A stretch of 64,000 nucleotides of DNA, taken from the NCBI RefSeq assembly GCF_036898095.1, contig NC_090751.1, positions 76,063,797-76,127,796 on the forward strand, in the 5' to 3' direction. The notes under the pieces were generated by a model that was not told the DNA's origin, made no database searches, and worked only from the letters and a program-made list of their open reading frames with translations. Each line of letters starts with the position of its first letter. The stretch's first letter is position 1. The DNA comes from Palaemon carinicauda. Its lineage: Eukaryota > Arthropoda > Malacostraca > Decapoda > Palaemonidae. The position numbers and the translations under genes were made by a program. Below, in pieces: positions 35,201-47,130 of the stretch.

Positions 35201-35301
35201 TTGTAGTCTATCAATGTGTGCACACCCTTTTCTTCAACTTCTCGAGTCTCACCCTCAGATAGTTCTCCTTCACAAATGAAGCATTTCTTTAATGAAGACA
35301 T
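32285..35301 (-). pseudogene. decayed copy of a widespread uncharacterised metazoan protein family
   Basis: Minus strand. I recognise the pattern from many unnamed, multicopy invertebrate proteins; no function is established that I know. It starts MSSLKKCFICEG (35301) with a CxxC. Further blocks are AILTAAGPHSFISPLQIGL (about 34500), LGLYSYYAETSLFQVSA (about 34370), NIFFSMGGIQCVTP and YDTIYTVLNQAVEKC (34305-33820), VTFDQPLYMKARDILAKC, MGAIGYIMNGNRIRELYNTA (33690), MTIEPTLMRSVKSSCELTHG (33110), HINARKARISRD, and finally a VFVID/NAIVIFDGYPEN segment (32450-32310). Frameshifts occur near 34440 and 33690. Stops near 35210, 33400 and 32640 and an A22 run near 34998 disrupt it. It could be an unnamed transposon family or an expanded host gene. 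Confidence 0.65.
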
Positions 35302-36800
35302 TTTTCCATAATATTGAAATCACTGATAGGCCATGGATCTGTTTTCACAATACTGAAACAAAAGAACTACAGTCAGCTTAGAAACTTGAAGCATTTTTTA
35401 ATATTGCATGAAAGAAAAATAAGGTGCAAAGGGTAGGAAAAAATTAGATTCAAATATTATCGTACTCCTGGTACCAAAACAGCACAAAGAAAAAAAATAT
35501 GAATAAATGTGATTTCACAGGAAATTGTATGACGATTATTTTATGTATCAGTAAACTTTCAGCTGAATTGAGTCTTAAGCGAGATATTTGCAAAAAACTG
35601 TTTTTTGCCGCCGTTTCTCTAAGATGGCGGACAAATCCGAGGCAGTAGAGAGGTGCAAAATTAATATGCTATTAAGCACCTTATTAAAAAGACAATGAAG
35701 CTTGTTCTAGCTTTCCATGATTTTTTTTCCTTATTCGGCCTTTTTTCCTCCTCTATTGGCTGGCCCATGTTACCCAATGAGGAGGGGTGACAGTGTCTAC
35801 ACTATGGTATGTTGCTTTTAATTAAATCTATCCTATCTCTTTCCTTCACTGGCGTCCCACCTCCAGTAGTGTGTGGGAGTCAACAATATAAAATTCAAGG
35901 AAAGTTCATTGACAAATATTATTTCAATAATAATATTTCTTTTTTCTATACTTACCTAGTGTTCATATACATGCCCACCTCCTCCCCACTGTCTAGTGGT
36001 GTCATGAGGATAGAGATAATTTAGACTCAAACTGAAGAGACTGGTGCACCAGTTACCACTTACCTCTAGAATGTTCCTTCTTTTACAAAGGAAGGGACAG
36101 AAATGTGAGAATTTCTAGGCTTTTGAAATTTTATAGGTAAAGGTTGGTTAAACCGAGCTTCTGTAGAAGAAGCAATATGGACATTAGGTGCGTATATAAA
36201 TAAGATTTTTTAATTAGGATTAGTTTTTGTCCCAATTTCTTGATTTTGATAGTAAATCACGTGTGTCAATGTTTTCAATGTTATCACATCATTTCTGGAG
36301 GGATTTTGTTATTGTCATTTTAGTCAATGTGTTCTTCATCTCTCAGTAACAATTCTGTCCCTTGCGCACTGTTCATGCTGCTATGTTTACTATTGTAATA
36401 AATACCTGATCTACATGTAATACTTGGACTAAGGTGTGCTTGTTACATCAATAAATTTTGTATTCTCTAAAAGACATCCTCTGATTGATATTTCACAAAT
36501 GTGATGGATTTCTTGAGAAAAGATAATTTTTTTGAGGAAAGGTACTGTTATTTCGTGATTCTATTCAAGATCAGAAACCTTGACCAATGGATCAAAATTG
36601 CATGTGGTTTAAACTTTCTCTTCTGAATTTGGGTTACTGTCATATGTATAATTTTTAGAAACACCTTTAAATAAAATAATCTTTTTAGATACTTCAGAGT
36701 TGAAAAAATACCATAAATATTTCAGTAATTTTCTTCTGTAGTTACTGTATTGTACTTCCATGTTATAAAAAATACCTCGACATGCAGCTATTTTCATATA
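35302..36800. other. no gene recognised
   Basis: AT-rich. The only notable piece is a GC-richer patch at 35600-35660 (GCCGCCGTTTCTCTAAGATGG). Small open frames are not supported by any motif. Confidence 0.45.
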
Positions 36801-37844
36801 ACAATTTGCGTAAATTTTATTTGTTGTAAGTAATAAAATCGAGCAATCATAATCAATGGTATTTTTAAAGACCAGTAACGCTTACATATAATATACAATC
36901 TGTTTTTTCCAAACCCCAAGTAAATTTTTCATAAGAAAATAACAGCTATAAAATGCTATAAATAAGTCATTTAGTAAGACCAGCATTATGAAAAACTGGA
37001 CTGTATGGTTATGTAAATAAGAAGGATATGTCAAATGGATATTAACAGAGGCGGTGATATTTATTTGATGCACTTTTACAATTTTTGAGCTATAGTATTT
37101 AAAGACTCCCTTGGATAGTTTCTTTTATCCCTAGAGAGGCAATGTTAATAACTCTGAAAAACCCAAATTTTTTGGTTATGAACAGAAATCACCTATATGT
37201 ATCATTTAATATGGGTTTTTTCCTAAAAGTTAGTAACTGAGGCTATTTTCAGAAAGGCTTCCAAACTTGACAACAAATAAGATATAATCAAACCACATAG
37301 TCAAGTAATTATTGTACAAATTCAATTCAGTAGGATATCAGTATTAGACTCAAGAATGAAATGACCAGGAAAAGAGTAATATTTTCATATCATTGTATGA
37401 CTAAAGGAAATAATAAGATATTTTCAAGGATACACAAAGTTCAGTTGAAAGTATCCTGGTCTCCACTGTCATGAAAATCTACTTCTCTTTATATTGAAAT
37501 ATTTTCTTTATAAACGGTCTCTCATAGTGGATATACGAGGTGCCTCACACTGAGGGATCTGGGGGAACCCAAACATAGAATAAGGCAATGCAAGAAAAAA
37601 TAAGTCTGCTGTAAATTAAATCAGCTTTACCTCACTCATTCAATAAATCATAGTGGTACTAAATACATTTAGAAAATTATACAGTATTCAAATACACTAT
37701 ATATACAACACTATTGTTAATTCATAATCAAGTTTGATAAGAATTCAGCATTAAAGATAAAAAAATATTCTAGCGCCACAACAATACAACTAAACTCTTC
37801 TATACCTATTTTCTACAAAAGATTTACAAATTTAATGTACATTG
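36801..37844 (-). other. probable 3' UTR of the host exon
   Basis: Downstream, on the minus strand, of the stop codon at 37845-37847. AT-rich and without transposon signatures. A minus-strand AATAAA lies near 36817-36822 and is the best candidate polyadenylation signal I see. The extent is inferred. Confidence 0.35.
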
Positions 37845-38168
37845 TTATTTATACAGATGAAGCTGAGATTCACTGATAAGCCCAGCAGTTCTTGCTTCAT
37901 CAATGGCTTGATAATATTGGTCAAAGGATACATATGGATGAATCCTTCCATCTTCATCCAAAGAAAATTGCGTTAAACTTGGGTTATCAAGACCAGAAGA
38001 CTCAGTTGAGGTGGTATTAGTATCAGTGGGAGGCCTAAAAATCATGTTCTCCATTGAAGGAAGAATTAAGTCTGGGGGTAAAAGAACTCTTGATTCAGGA
38101 AGACCTGAGAGAGTATCTGTATCTTCACATAGGGTTACATCATCACTACCCGAGGATGAGGATAGATC
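37845..38168 (-). CDS. probable last coding exon of a host gene, function unknown
   Basis: On the minus strand a splice acceptor (TTTATCTTTCCAG, AG at 38169-38170) is followed by a 107-codon open frame ending in TAA at 37845. The product begins DLSSSSGSDDVTLCEDTDTL, passes LPPDLILPSMENMIFRPP and ends YVSFDQYYQAIDEARTAGL...LHLYK. It is acidic and Ser/Thr-rich, then has a compact, probably folded or motif-bearing end. It shows no retroelement features, frameshifts or stops, and sits in sequence free of transposons. The remaining exons would lie at higher coordinates, so elements E, F, D and the BEL element could be in an intron or upstream. I do not recognise the gene. Confidence 0.5.
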   Translation of the reverse strand, partial: DLSSSSGSDDVTLCEDTDTLSGLPESRVLLPPDLILPSMENMIFRPPTDTNTTSTESSGLDNPSLTQFSLDEDGRIHPYVSFDQYYQAIDEARTAGLISESQLHLYK

Positions 38169-38723
38169 CTGGAAAGATAAATTTATTTGATCTTATACAC
38201 TGGTAATATTGTTATTTTATTTGTAATTCTTTAAGACTGAAACACTGTACATGAAACACTCTAAAATTTGGATCTAGTATATAAATCAACTGCTCATCAT
38301 AAAAAATTACTATCTTCATATGTAAGTTGTCCTTATATTATCTCTAAAAATAATTTCCTGATCGTCTCTTTATTGATCAAGAATTCAAATATATGTCAGT
38401 GTTTAGGAAGATACATATTATTGAGTAATTTTTTTATTCAAACTAAAATCTATTATATCCAATAGCTATTAATTCAGAAGTGAAAACTTGTAGATCTCTT
38501 CAGGAAAATACAAACAAATGCCCACCACTGTAACCCCAAATATCTTAGATTCCAGAATTTCAGGTGTAGTAAAGGTACATATTTGGTTGTTAGGGCGGAG
38601 AGCAGGGGGGAGGGGGGGAAGAGTGCTTGTTTGAGCTGTAAGGGGGTGTGATGGTGGGGGTAGCAGGGAAAATATGTACGAACATAAATTCAATATAATG
38701 ATTCTAATTTATAATTATGTGGT

Positions 38724-39103
<380 letters not shown>

Positions 39104-39150
<47 letters not shown>
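39104..39150. repeat. (CT)n microsatellite
   Basis: Uninterrupted CT dinucleotides from about 39105 to 39150, directly abutting the terminal repeat of element E at 39151. Confidence 0.95.
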
Positions 39151-39152
<2 letters not shown>

Positions 39153-39496
39153 AAAAATCTATTTTTGGGTGAGATAGCCATGTCGTCCTGATGGAAGTTC
39201 CTTCTGGCAACTTCTACAGTATAATATTTCTGCAATTGATATTACAAGAGAATTACCGTCAGGTATCACAGGGTTCCAACCCCCCAGAAATGACTATCCG
39301 AAGATATCGAGTATAATCAGGGACGTATCCTAAGATAACCATAGATATCTGCACCCCAAACAGACCTTACCCAGTCTAGTCCACCGACGGGTAGGATAAG
39401 TAAGGAGCCCTTACACATCCTATCACCTTCCAGTGCTCCTATTCGGTCCCGCTTCTCATTCCATGTCACAGCTGAGCTACTGTGAAATAGAAGATG
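39151..39496 (-). repeat. right ITR of element E
   Basis: Begins GGAAAAATCTATTTTTGGG inside the ICR loop motif, and matches 50590-50800 in inverted orientation (for example GGTTCCAACCCCCCAGAAATG against CATTTCTGGGGGGTTGGAAC-like sequence at 50768-50790). Confidence 0.85.
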
Positions 39497-39585
39497 CCAT
39501 CAGGACGACATGGCAATTTCACCCAAAAATAAATTTTTTCTACGTCAAAATCCATTTTTTGGGCTCGAGCCGTGTCGTCCTGATG
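39497..39585 (-). repeat. ICR palindrome of element E
   Basis: Arms CCATCAGGACGACATGGC (39497-39514) and GCCGTGTCGTCCTGATG (39569-39585), one mismatch. The loop has TTTTTTCTACGTCAAAATCC, intermediate between the A/B/C loop and the D/F loop. Confidence 0.8.
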
Positions 39586-40390
39586 TATACTCGGTGTGAG
39601 GCGTCTCCATGGAAAAGCCTGCCTGCCATTAATAGGTGCTCACCACTTATATGATGAAGTATAATCATAAATTTCTACCTGAAAAAGAATCCAAAATGTA
39701 CTTAAATTGGTAAATATGGCAGTGTTCTAAGGGGAAAGATGTGACCCGCTATCAACCATCCCTTTGGTGAAGAACACTCCCTTTTAACAGTTGTGAAGAA
39801 CACATATTACCAAAACCATGAGCGTAGTCAGTGATCATTGAAGAACGAATACTCATCTTTAAATAGATTCTTAGAGTGCAGTGTTGGTAGAAATTCACCA
39901 AAAAATGCTAAGTTTAATTCTACTACCAGGAATTAAGTCTAGCAATAAAAGGCATCTAACAGTATACAATTTTTATTAGACAATCTATTTGAGCAAATTT
40001 TAATACAGTTTATATAAACAGCATTGTGATCTACAATGTACCCCTAAAATATGTCCCAAATAAAATTCTTTACCTAAGTAAACATGAGGGGTGACAATGT
40101 GATATATCCTAGAACCCTTTAAGACGACTTAAAATAAAAAAAAATTGCTGTATATGGTTAAATTAAAACTACAGGGTCAAGCCCAACCAAGGAAACTGAA
40201 TTATATTAAACTCAGTTCTGAAATAGGAATAGTATGGCCACGAAGGTACACCTATAAAATTCAGAGAAATTAAATTGAATCCTGAAATTTAAAATTTTGA
40301 AATTGTTTAATGTATATCGTGAAGCAAAAACCGAAAGTTTACTTACTAAAGAAAATAAGCTGGAAGAATGACCGAGGACGCACATGAGGG

Positions 40391-42059
40391 CTACGTCGTT
40401 GCAGCAGGCTTTTTAACACTACCTGCTGTCACCACAAAATGACGAACTTCGTCCAATTGCTTCATATAATGCTTGAAGAACACCCTGGTGGACTTCCAAC
40501 CAATATAAGCTTGTAAACCTTCGCATGACATATACTGAAAAAAGTTCAGAGACTATGCCACTTTCCTAGGATCATGACCCAACGGCATGCTAGCTGGGTC
40601 TGCTCTTATAATAAAATAAGCCAATTTTGCTCTCATTTGTTTCAAAGACAACACTGATCCGACCGTCTCACCTCTAAATAATTGGCCCTTTTTAACATTC
40701 TTCGTCCTGTCAAGATATGTCTTTAAACATTGCAGTGGACACAGAGTGGGATCACTTTCGAGGGGAACTATTTTCCATGGTACCTAACGTTTAGATGATA
40801 GCTCATTCTAAGCCAAAAAGGTAGGATCAGGGTATAAATTAACTTCACCATTGGCTGTAAACTCTATGTGACCATCTTCTAGAGAGCCACAATTTCACTA
40901 ATCCGAGCACCAGAAGCCATCGCGATTAGGAAAATTACTTTTGAGATAAATCTCGTAAAGACGCTGTTTGATTGTCAATTTCCGAAGCCAGTTGTAAAAC
41001 TTTATCCAATGACCAGGAGATCGGCCTCGGTGTAACTGCTGGTCTCAACCTGGCGCAAGCTTTCGGAATCTTGTTGAAAAGGTCCGAGTTGAAATCTATG
41101 TCAAAGGCATACAAAATGGGTCTAGCTAGGGCCGACTTGTACGCCACAATCGTGGAGGATGATAAACCTTTCTCATGTAAATCAATCAGAAAGCCTAAAC
41201 AAAAATCCATAGAGATATAAGATGGATTTTTATCTTTCACATAACGAACCCATTTCTTCCACGAAGTTTCATACTGATTCAAAGTAGTGGAAGTTTTATA
41301 ATTTTCCGCAAATGCCGTTTTGTCCCCTTGAATTTTGAATCTTTTTTCCAGGGCTAATGCCAAAAAATCATGAGATGAAGAGCTTTCGTTTTCCAGGATG
41401 AAGCAAAGACAGTCTTCCTCTGTACTTCTTGAGACAGACTCGGGCTGGGTAGAGGAACCATCTCTGTCACCAATGGAAACCAGTTGCTCTTCAGCCATAG
41501 AGGAGCAACCAGGGCTGCTGTCCCCCTGAACGATCAAAGTTTGTCCAACACCTTCAAGAGAAGATTGAAGGGTGGAAATACATAAATCTTCTCCCATTGA
41601 TTCCAATGCACGTGTAACGCGTCCATGTCTATCGCCTCTAGATCCACATTTGGTGCCACATAGTTGGGAAGTTTCTTGTCGAGACTCGTTGCAAACAGGT
41701 CCAATTGAAGACATGGGATTACCTCCTGCACGAAAGAGAATGATTTTTCGTCTAGAGACCATTCTGTCTCTAGTGGATGTGTTTGAGATAGAGAGTTGAC
41801 CATCACATTCCGAATTCTGTGAAGGTATGAGGCAGACAGATGCCCCCTCTTCCTCTGAGCCAATGAAAACATGGCGATCATTACAATGTTTATTTGAGGA
41901 GATCTTGACCCTAGCCTGTTGATGCAATGAACTATTACTTTGCTGTCTAATATGAGATGGTTGTGAATGTTGTTCTATAATTGTAGCTTTTTCAGGGATA
42001 AGAAGACTGCCATGGCCTCCAGAATATTGATGTGGAATTGCTGGAATCTCTGGGACCAA
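40391..42059 (-). pseudogene. tyrosine recombinase of element E, multiple stops
   Basis: The long frame 42059-40935 overlaps the methyltransferase-like frame in its first half. It then carries the SAM-like domain (STIVAYKSALARPILYAFD, FNKIPKACARLRPA). After a frameshift at about 40937 come SGARISEIVAL with the catalytic Arg, GHDPRKVA (H-x-x-R), IGWKSTRVFFKHY (W and Tyr) and the end FVVTAGSVKKPAA at 40391. At least four in-frame stops lie between. All YR catalytic residues are still readable despite the decay. Confidence 0.75.
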
Positions 42060-42283
42060 CGACCTTGCACTTTCTTGAGCAGAGTATGACCCCCCCCCAA
42101 CCGTCCAGTGAGGCGTCCGTATGTAGAATCACTGCAGGAGGAGGAAAGTGCAACGGAACCATCTTGGAAAGACTTCTGGCATCTGACCACGACGGAGTTG
42201 CCGTCGAAGCAACTCCGGGGTCGTCTTCTGATGATCGCAGAGAGCTGTGGAAGCTCTCTTCTTCCAAACCCTGCTTGCATCCT
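41534..42283 (-). pseudogene. RNase H and methyltransferase-like region of element E
   Basis: RNase H pieces VILHTDASLDGWGG and INILEAMAVFLSLKKL (42280-41975) lie in shifted frames. The methyltransferase-like frame 41881-41534 has RNVMVNSLSQTHPLETEW, LQLDLFATSLDKKLPNYVAP and YVFPPFNLLLKVLDKL. It overlaps the YR frame. Confidence 0.7.
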
Positions 42284-43140
42284 TAAGTCTGATCTTGAGG
42301 AGAGGGTTCATTATAGAAACGTACTGAAGTGAGCCAAGAACCCTTTCCTGACAACGTCTGGTGGTCTTTGTCGACTTGATGAAAGACCGAACTGACTGGG
42401 CTATTTCCTTCCTCTTGGCAGAAGGAACAGAGAGGGTATGAGTCTTTAGATTTCAACGAATCCCTAACCACTGGAACACCTGAGCCGGGGTCAGTCTGGA
42501 CTTCTTGAAGTTTATTTAGAATCCTAGATATTGGAAGAATCTCACCGCATGATATGTTGCTTCCGTGCATTCTCTTGCTGAGGGAGCCCGCACGAGCCAA
42601 TTGTCCAGGTATGCTGCTACTTGAAGACCTCTTTCCCTTAATTGTTGAACGACTTCGTCTATAATTTTCGTGAAAATTCTCGGAGCTATGTTGAGCCCGA
42701 ATGGCATAGCTCTGAATATATAAGCCTTTCTCTCCAGTCTGAAACCAAGGTAGGGGAGAAGCGTCGACCTATCAGAAGATGCCATAAGTGTTGGTAAGAT
42801 CTATAGAGACGGTGTAAGTCCCCCGGGGTAGTAAGGTTTGTATCTGCGAAATAGTCAGCATCCGGAACTTGTCGCACTGAACGAACATGTTTAGTTGAAA
42901 CAAGTCAAGAATAGTTCGAGGAATAATTGAATATTTCTTTGGCACGCAGAATAGTCGACCTTGAAACTTCATAGATTTCGTGCAATGGATAACTCTCTTC
43001 TTTAAGAGGTCCTGCACATATTGTTCCAGATGTGGTGTCGATTTCTGGAAAAATCTCTTGACCCTTGGGGGTTGTCTCTTCCATTTCCAGCCTAGACCGC
43101 TGGAAATCACGCTCCGCACCCAAGGACTGAATGCCCACCT
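42283..43140 (-). pseudogene. reverse transcriptase of element E, broken
   Basis: Pieces in alternating frames: KFQGRLFCVPKK and TILDLFQLNMFVQCDKFRML (43119-42850), SIDLTNTYGIF, AMPFGLNIAPRIFTKIIDEV and an altered active site AYLDNWLVRA (about 42605), where the second Asp of YLDD is Asn. At least four frameshifts occur. It cannot encode a working RT. Confidence 0.75.
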
Positions 43141-43399
43141 GTCCTTGAAAAATTTCAGTCTTCCTACTACTGGAGTATCCTCATTGTTTTGGTTTAGGAT
43201 ATGTGCCCCTAGTTCCCGTTACTTCGGAGACCCCAACTCCTTAGCCTACGTCCTCTGTCGGACCGGCATCTACCTCCTCTTTCAGTCTTGAGGGGATGAA
43301 AGGACGAGGTCCCTTGTTCAAATCTAGGATTGAATGCCAGGGACTGTGAAGTCACCGGGTAAGGAACAGTGAAAGTATTCTGCGAAGCACTACCTGAAG

Positions 43400-44120
43400 A
43401 TGAAATGAAGAGCCTTCTAAAGTATGTTGGTTTACGGACCGTCTTAAGTTGAGGGACAGCCCCAGAAATAAATTTCCTTTTGAGAGATATTCCCCATCTC
43501 TGGAAAAGACTTATTTTCTGTTGCCGCTTTATCCAAGATCTCCTTTACAAATTTCTGTGGAAAAAGATCTTTACCCCAAATACAAGCGTCAATAAGATGC
43601 TTCGGTTCATAACGAATGGTCGCGGGTGCTAAAACATGCTTCCTGCAGACTCTTCAAGCCTGTAAAAAGTAAAAAAGATCTTTCATAAGAGTAGCCATGT
43701 GTATCTGGGCCAAAAGCGAAAAGACAGGGGCATCAATGAAATTACCAATCATCATCTCTACAAAGCATTGAATAGACATCGAAGCTGATAGTTTCTCCCT
43801 AGCCTCCAATTCTGCCTTAAGTAGGTGTTCCGGAATCCTCGGCAGTCTTTTCATTAAACTGCTATCTAGCTATATCCTTGTCTAATTTCCCTTCAGCAAA
43901 AGTAAACTGGATATTCAACCAGTGTTCAGCATCATAAGGCTGAACGAGAGACACAGGTTTACATTCTTCCAAGACCGGAAGAGACTTATCCTCCTTGACG
44001 GCCTTTTCTATAGCTAAAAAGGCTTTCGATTCAAAAGGAAAAGCCATTGTGTCGGGTGCTATAAAATTAGCCAACCTTTTACCAAAAGTGCCTAATTGTG
44101 TATTAATACACCCTGCTGTC
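43400..44120 (-). pseudogene. gag C-terminal half of element E (left of the F insertion)
   Basis: 44074-43862 carries ANFIAPDTMAFPFESKAFLA and EHWLNIQFTFAEGKLDKDIA. 43854-43654 carries LKAELEAREKLSASMS and LLAQIHMATLMKDLFYFLQA. About 43640-43490 has the CRKHVLAPATIRYEPK-like and WGKDLFPQKFVKEILD-like tail motifs. The reading frame joins that of 47513-47863 across the F insertion. Confidence 0.7.
44101..44120. repeat. 20-bp direct repeat flanking element F, left copy
   Basis: TTAATACACCCTGCTGTCTT at about 44101-44120 recurs at about 47512-47531. The two copies bound element F. Removing F and one copy restores continuous gag codons of element E, so this is a target-site duplication. Confidence 0.8.
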
Positions 44121-45454
44121 TTGTCAGCATTGAGAGTGGACCTGGACTTGTCAAAACTAAACTCTTACATTCTCTGCGACAAGTTCCGGATGTTGACTAT
44201 CTCTCAGGTACGGACCTTACTTCCCCGTGGGGCCGTCACCACCTCTGTCGATCTTACCGACGACTATTATCTTGCGCCTATAGCTCGAAACTTCTCATCT
44301 TATCTGGGTTTCCACTTAGGCAGGAAAGCCTTTGCGTTCAAGACATGCCCTTCGGCCTCAACATTGATCCCAGGATATTCACGAAACCGGGAGAGACAGT
44401 GTTAGGACAACTCAGGAACCAAGAGATACAGATCATTGCTTATCTGGCTGGTTGGCTCATTTGGGCCCGGCCGGCCATAGAAGGCAACAGAGCTACGAAG
44501 GAATTACTTCGATTTCTCTACAACCTGTGATTTCGGGTCAATCTCCAAAAGTCTCGCCTGCAACCATCAGGCCACTTAGAATGGTTAGCCATTCAGTGGG
44601 ACCTTTCGAAGCACACGTTGTCTCTCCCTTCCAAAAGGGTAAGAGGAATACCTTCCAAGATCAAGAATTTTCTCAAACACAAACAGGTGTCCAGAAGAGC
44701 CTTAGAAAGTATCCTCGGCTTTCTCCAATTCACTTCAGTAACAGATCTCCTATTAAAAGCCAAACTCAAAGACATCAATCGAGTTGGAGAAAGAGAGCTA
44801 CAGTACCTAAGAGACAAGGTCTCGAAGATCCCCTCTGTCTTGAAATTGAGACTACACCCATGGTCCGAACCGAAGAACCTCTCCAAATCGGTTCCTCAAA
44901 AATTCCCACCTCCACAAGTGACATTCCATACAGCCGCGTCTCTAAGTGGATGGGGGGATTACTCCGAACATCAGATGTTTCAGGGCTCTTGGTCACTCGC
45001 TATGAAACAGTCCCATATCAATGTTCTCGAAGCCATGGCAGTGTTCTTGACCCTGAAGAGAGACTCTCCTCCGAGGTCGACCCACATCAGAGTAGTGTCA
45101 GACAGCACAGACGTAGTACACAACGTCAACAGGGGAGGATCCAAGTCATCCAACCTGAATCAGATCCTGGTCACTATCTTCGCCTGGGCAACAGAAAAGA
45201 ACTGGTTCCTGTTAGCAACTCACCTATCGGGAGGCCAGAATGTGAGAGAGGACTCACTATCCAGGACGAATCCACTGGAGTCAGAATGGTCTCTTAGACA
45301 TAATTTCATTCCGGTGATACTCAGACTGGTTCCGGGCCTCCAGGTAGATCTATTCGCAACTCAGATGAATCACAAACTTCCTTGTTATGTGACCCCAACC
45401 CTGGACCCTCGGGCTTATGCCATGGACGCATTACCCCGGGATTGGAACCATTAG
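44121..45454 (+). pseudogene. RT, RNase H and start of methyltransferase-like region of element F
   Basis: RT begins mid-domain: MLTISQVRTLLPRGAVTTSV and DLTDDYYLAPIARNFSSYLGF, then after a frameshift MPFGLNIDPRIFTK and AYLAGWLIWA, where the YLDD active site has become YLAG. The 44618-45454 frame carries RTLESILGFLQFTSVTD-like sequence, HTAASLSGWGDY (first RNase H Asp replaced by Ala), INVLEAMAVFLTLKRD and VQEDSLSRT-type and LQVDLFATQMNHKLPCYVTP motifs. Catalytically dead. Confidence 0.75.
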
Positions 45455-46658
45455 AAGATTTCCCTATTTCCCCCAGTGAATCTTCTAAAGAAACTTTTAC
45501 CCAAAATACGCTCCTTCCGGGGTGCAGTGGCTTTAGTACCACCTCACTGGCCAAGAACAGTTGGTTTCCTCTCCTCCTCGAGTTGAAACTCCGTCCCATC
45601 CGGATCCCGTTCCTGAAACTGACCCAAGTAATCCAAACTCACTGTGTCAGATTACTCAAGGATAGCCAAAACTCTAACTTTGTGGACTACAGGAAGTTTG
45701 CAGCTCGTAGAGACGCGAACATTGAACCGGAAAACAATCTCTTCATCGAATCGGACAAAAGGGACTCGACAATTCGCCAATAAGATTCGGTCGTTAACAA
45801 CTAGCAGATTCCCTAAGAGTTCAGACCATACTCGTATGTCCCCGAATTTAGCCATCTCTTTCTTGAGGTTCCTATTTGACAAAGGCCTAACAGTTAGCAC
45901 TTTAACCATCATCAAGTCAGCTTTGAAGAATCTCTTCCTTGTTGGGTTCAACATTAACCTAGCTGATTCCTATTTCTCATCAATTCCAAAAACATGTGCT
46001 AGGCTTCGACCTTCGGTTCGGCCACAAAAGGACTCTTGATCTCTGAACGGTGTTCTCAAACTTGCGACGGACACGGACAATAAATCCTGCTCTTATATCA
46101 CTCTTCTTAGGAAGACTTTATTTCTAACGGCTATGGCCTCAGGTGATGGAACATCAGAACTAGCAGCTCTCTCACGAAACCCGGAAAACATAGATTTCCT
46201 CCCTTCACCCGAAGTACTCCCTTTTCCAGCCAAAGCTTTCCTAGCTAAAAAAATGAGGATTCGCAAAATAGGTGCTCCCCTCGGAAGATTCTTCTTCTTC
46301 CCCACGATCTTTTCTCCGTGTACAGTCACTACTCTCAAGGCCTTTTTAGCTAGAACTGCCACCCCCGCCCGTCTGGCCCCTTGGTTATCAGGGAACAAGG
46401 AGGTACTATTTCCATTCACGGTATCAGGCAACAAATCCTCTACTTCATTTAACATACTAATCCGGAATCATTTCCCCAGGCTCATGATATACGGACAGTA
46501 GATACCTCCAACAATGACTTCCAGAACAGGGACCTTGATGATTTTAAAAAATACACGAGTTGGAAATCCCCTATGGTTTTCAAACGCCACTATCTAAAGA
46601 TCTTACAGGCCCTTAAATACCCGACGATGGCAGCAGGGAGCCTTATCCCTCCCCATTA
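45455..46658 (+). pseudogene. tyrosine recombinase of element F, broken
   Basis: 45600-45783 carries HCVRLLKDSQNSNFVDYRKF and ESDKRDSTIRQ. 45840-46040 has NLAISFLRFLFDKGLTVSTL and SALKNLFLVGFNINLADSYF. 46130-46160 has AMASGDGTSELAALS, where the catalytic Arg position (GARIS in D) is lost. The tail YTSWKSPMVFKRHYLKILQ retains W and Tyr. It ends at TAA 46656-46658. There are several frameshifts. Confidence 0.7.
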
Positions 46659-47040
46659 ATCTCTTCTTCTTCCTTTCTTCCATCTCTTCTCTTCTCCCTC
46701 CTACCCGCCACTCACACCACGTCGTCACTCTCCTGGGTAGTTCGTTAGCCCTATGATATTTGCCATGTTTAATTCCTATGGTTTAACTGTTATTGTAGTT
46801 ACCGTTCCTTTAATGTTTAGATATGCTTAGACATGTAAGGTTTGATGCCTTTTGCGATTCGACACTCAGTTGGTTCCTTGTCGTCATAATTATTTAGCCT
46901 TACGTTCCCTATGTCATTTGGCTAGTTGGTAATTGGACGGTTACTTACATTATTATATCATATTATTGTCGTACATGGTGATTGTATTCTCCTCATTATG
47001 TTATTACTTTATTGGGCTTGGAAGGCATTCTCTGGTACAT
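46659..47040 (+). other. 3' UTR of element F
   Basis: Non-coding and pyrimidine-rich at its start (CTTCTTCCTTTCTTCCATC near 46667-46690), followed by AT-rich sequence up to the ICR. Confidence 0.5.
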
Positions 47041-47130
47041 TTTCACCGGCCGTCACAGGTCGACCCAGAAAAGGGATTTTGACGAAGGAAAACTCTATTT
47101 CTGGTGAGAGACCTGTGACGCCTGGTGAAA
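47041..47130 (+). repeat. 90-bp ICR palindrome of element F
   Basis: Arms TTTCACCGGCCGTCACAGGT (47041-47060) and ACCTGTGACGCCTGGTGAAA (47111-47130), two mismatches. The loop is AAAAGGGATTTTGACGAAGG. Confidence 0.85.

Noticed and set aside
44452..45297. 281-codon plus-strand frame in element F as an independent gene
   Set aside because: It is the YR-frame overlap over RNase H, as in the other DIRS elements, not a separate gene.
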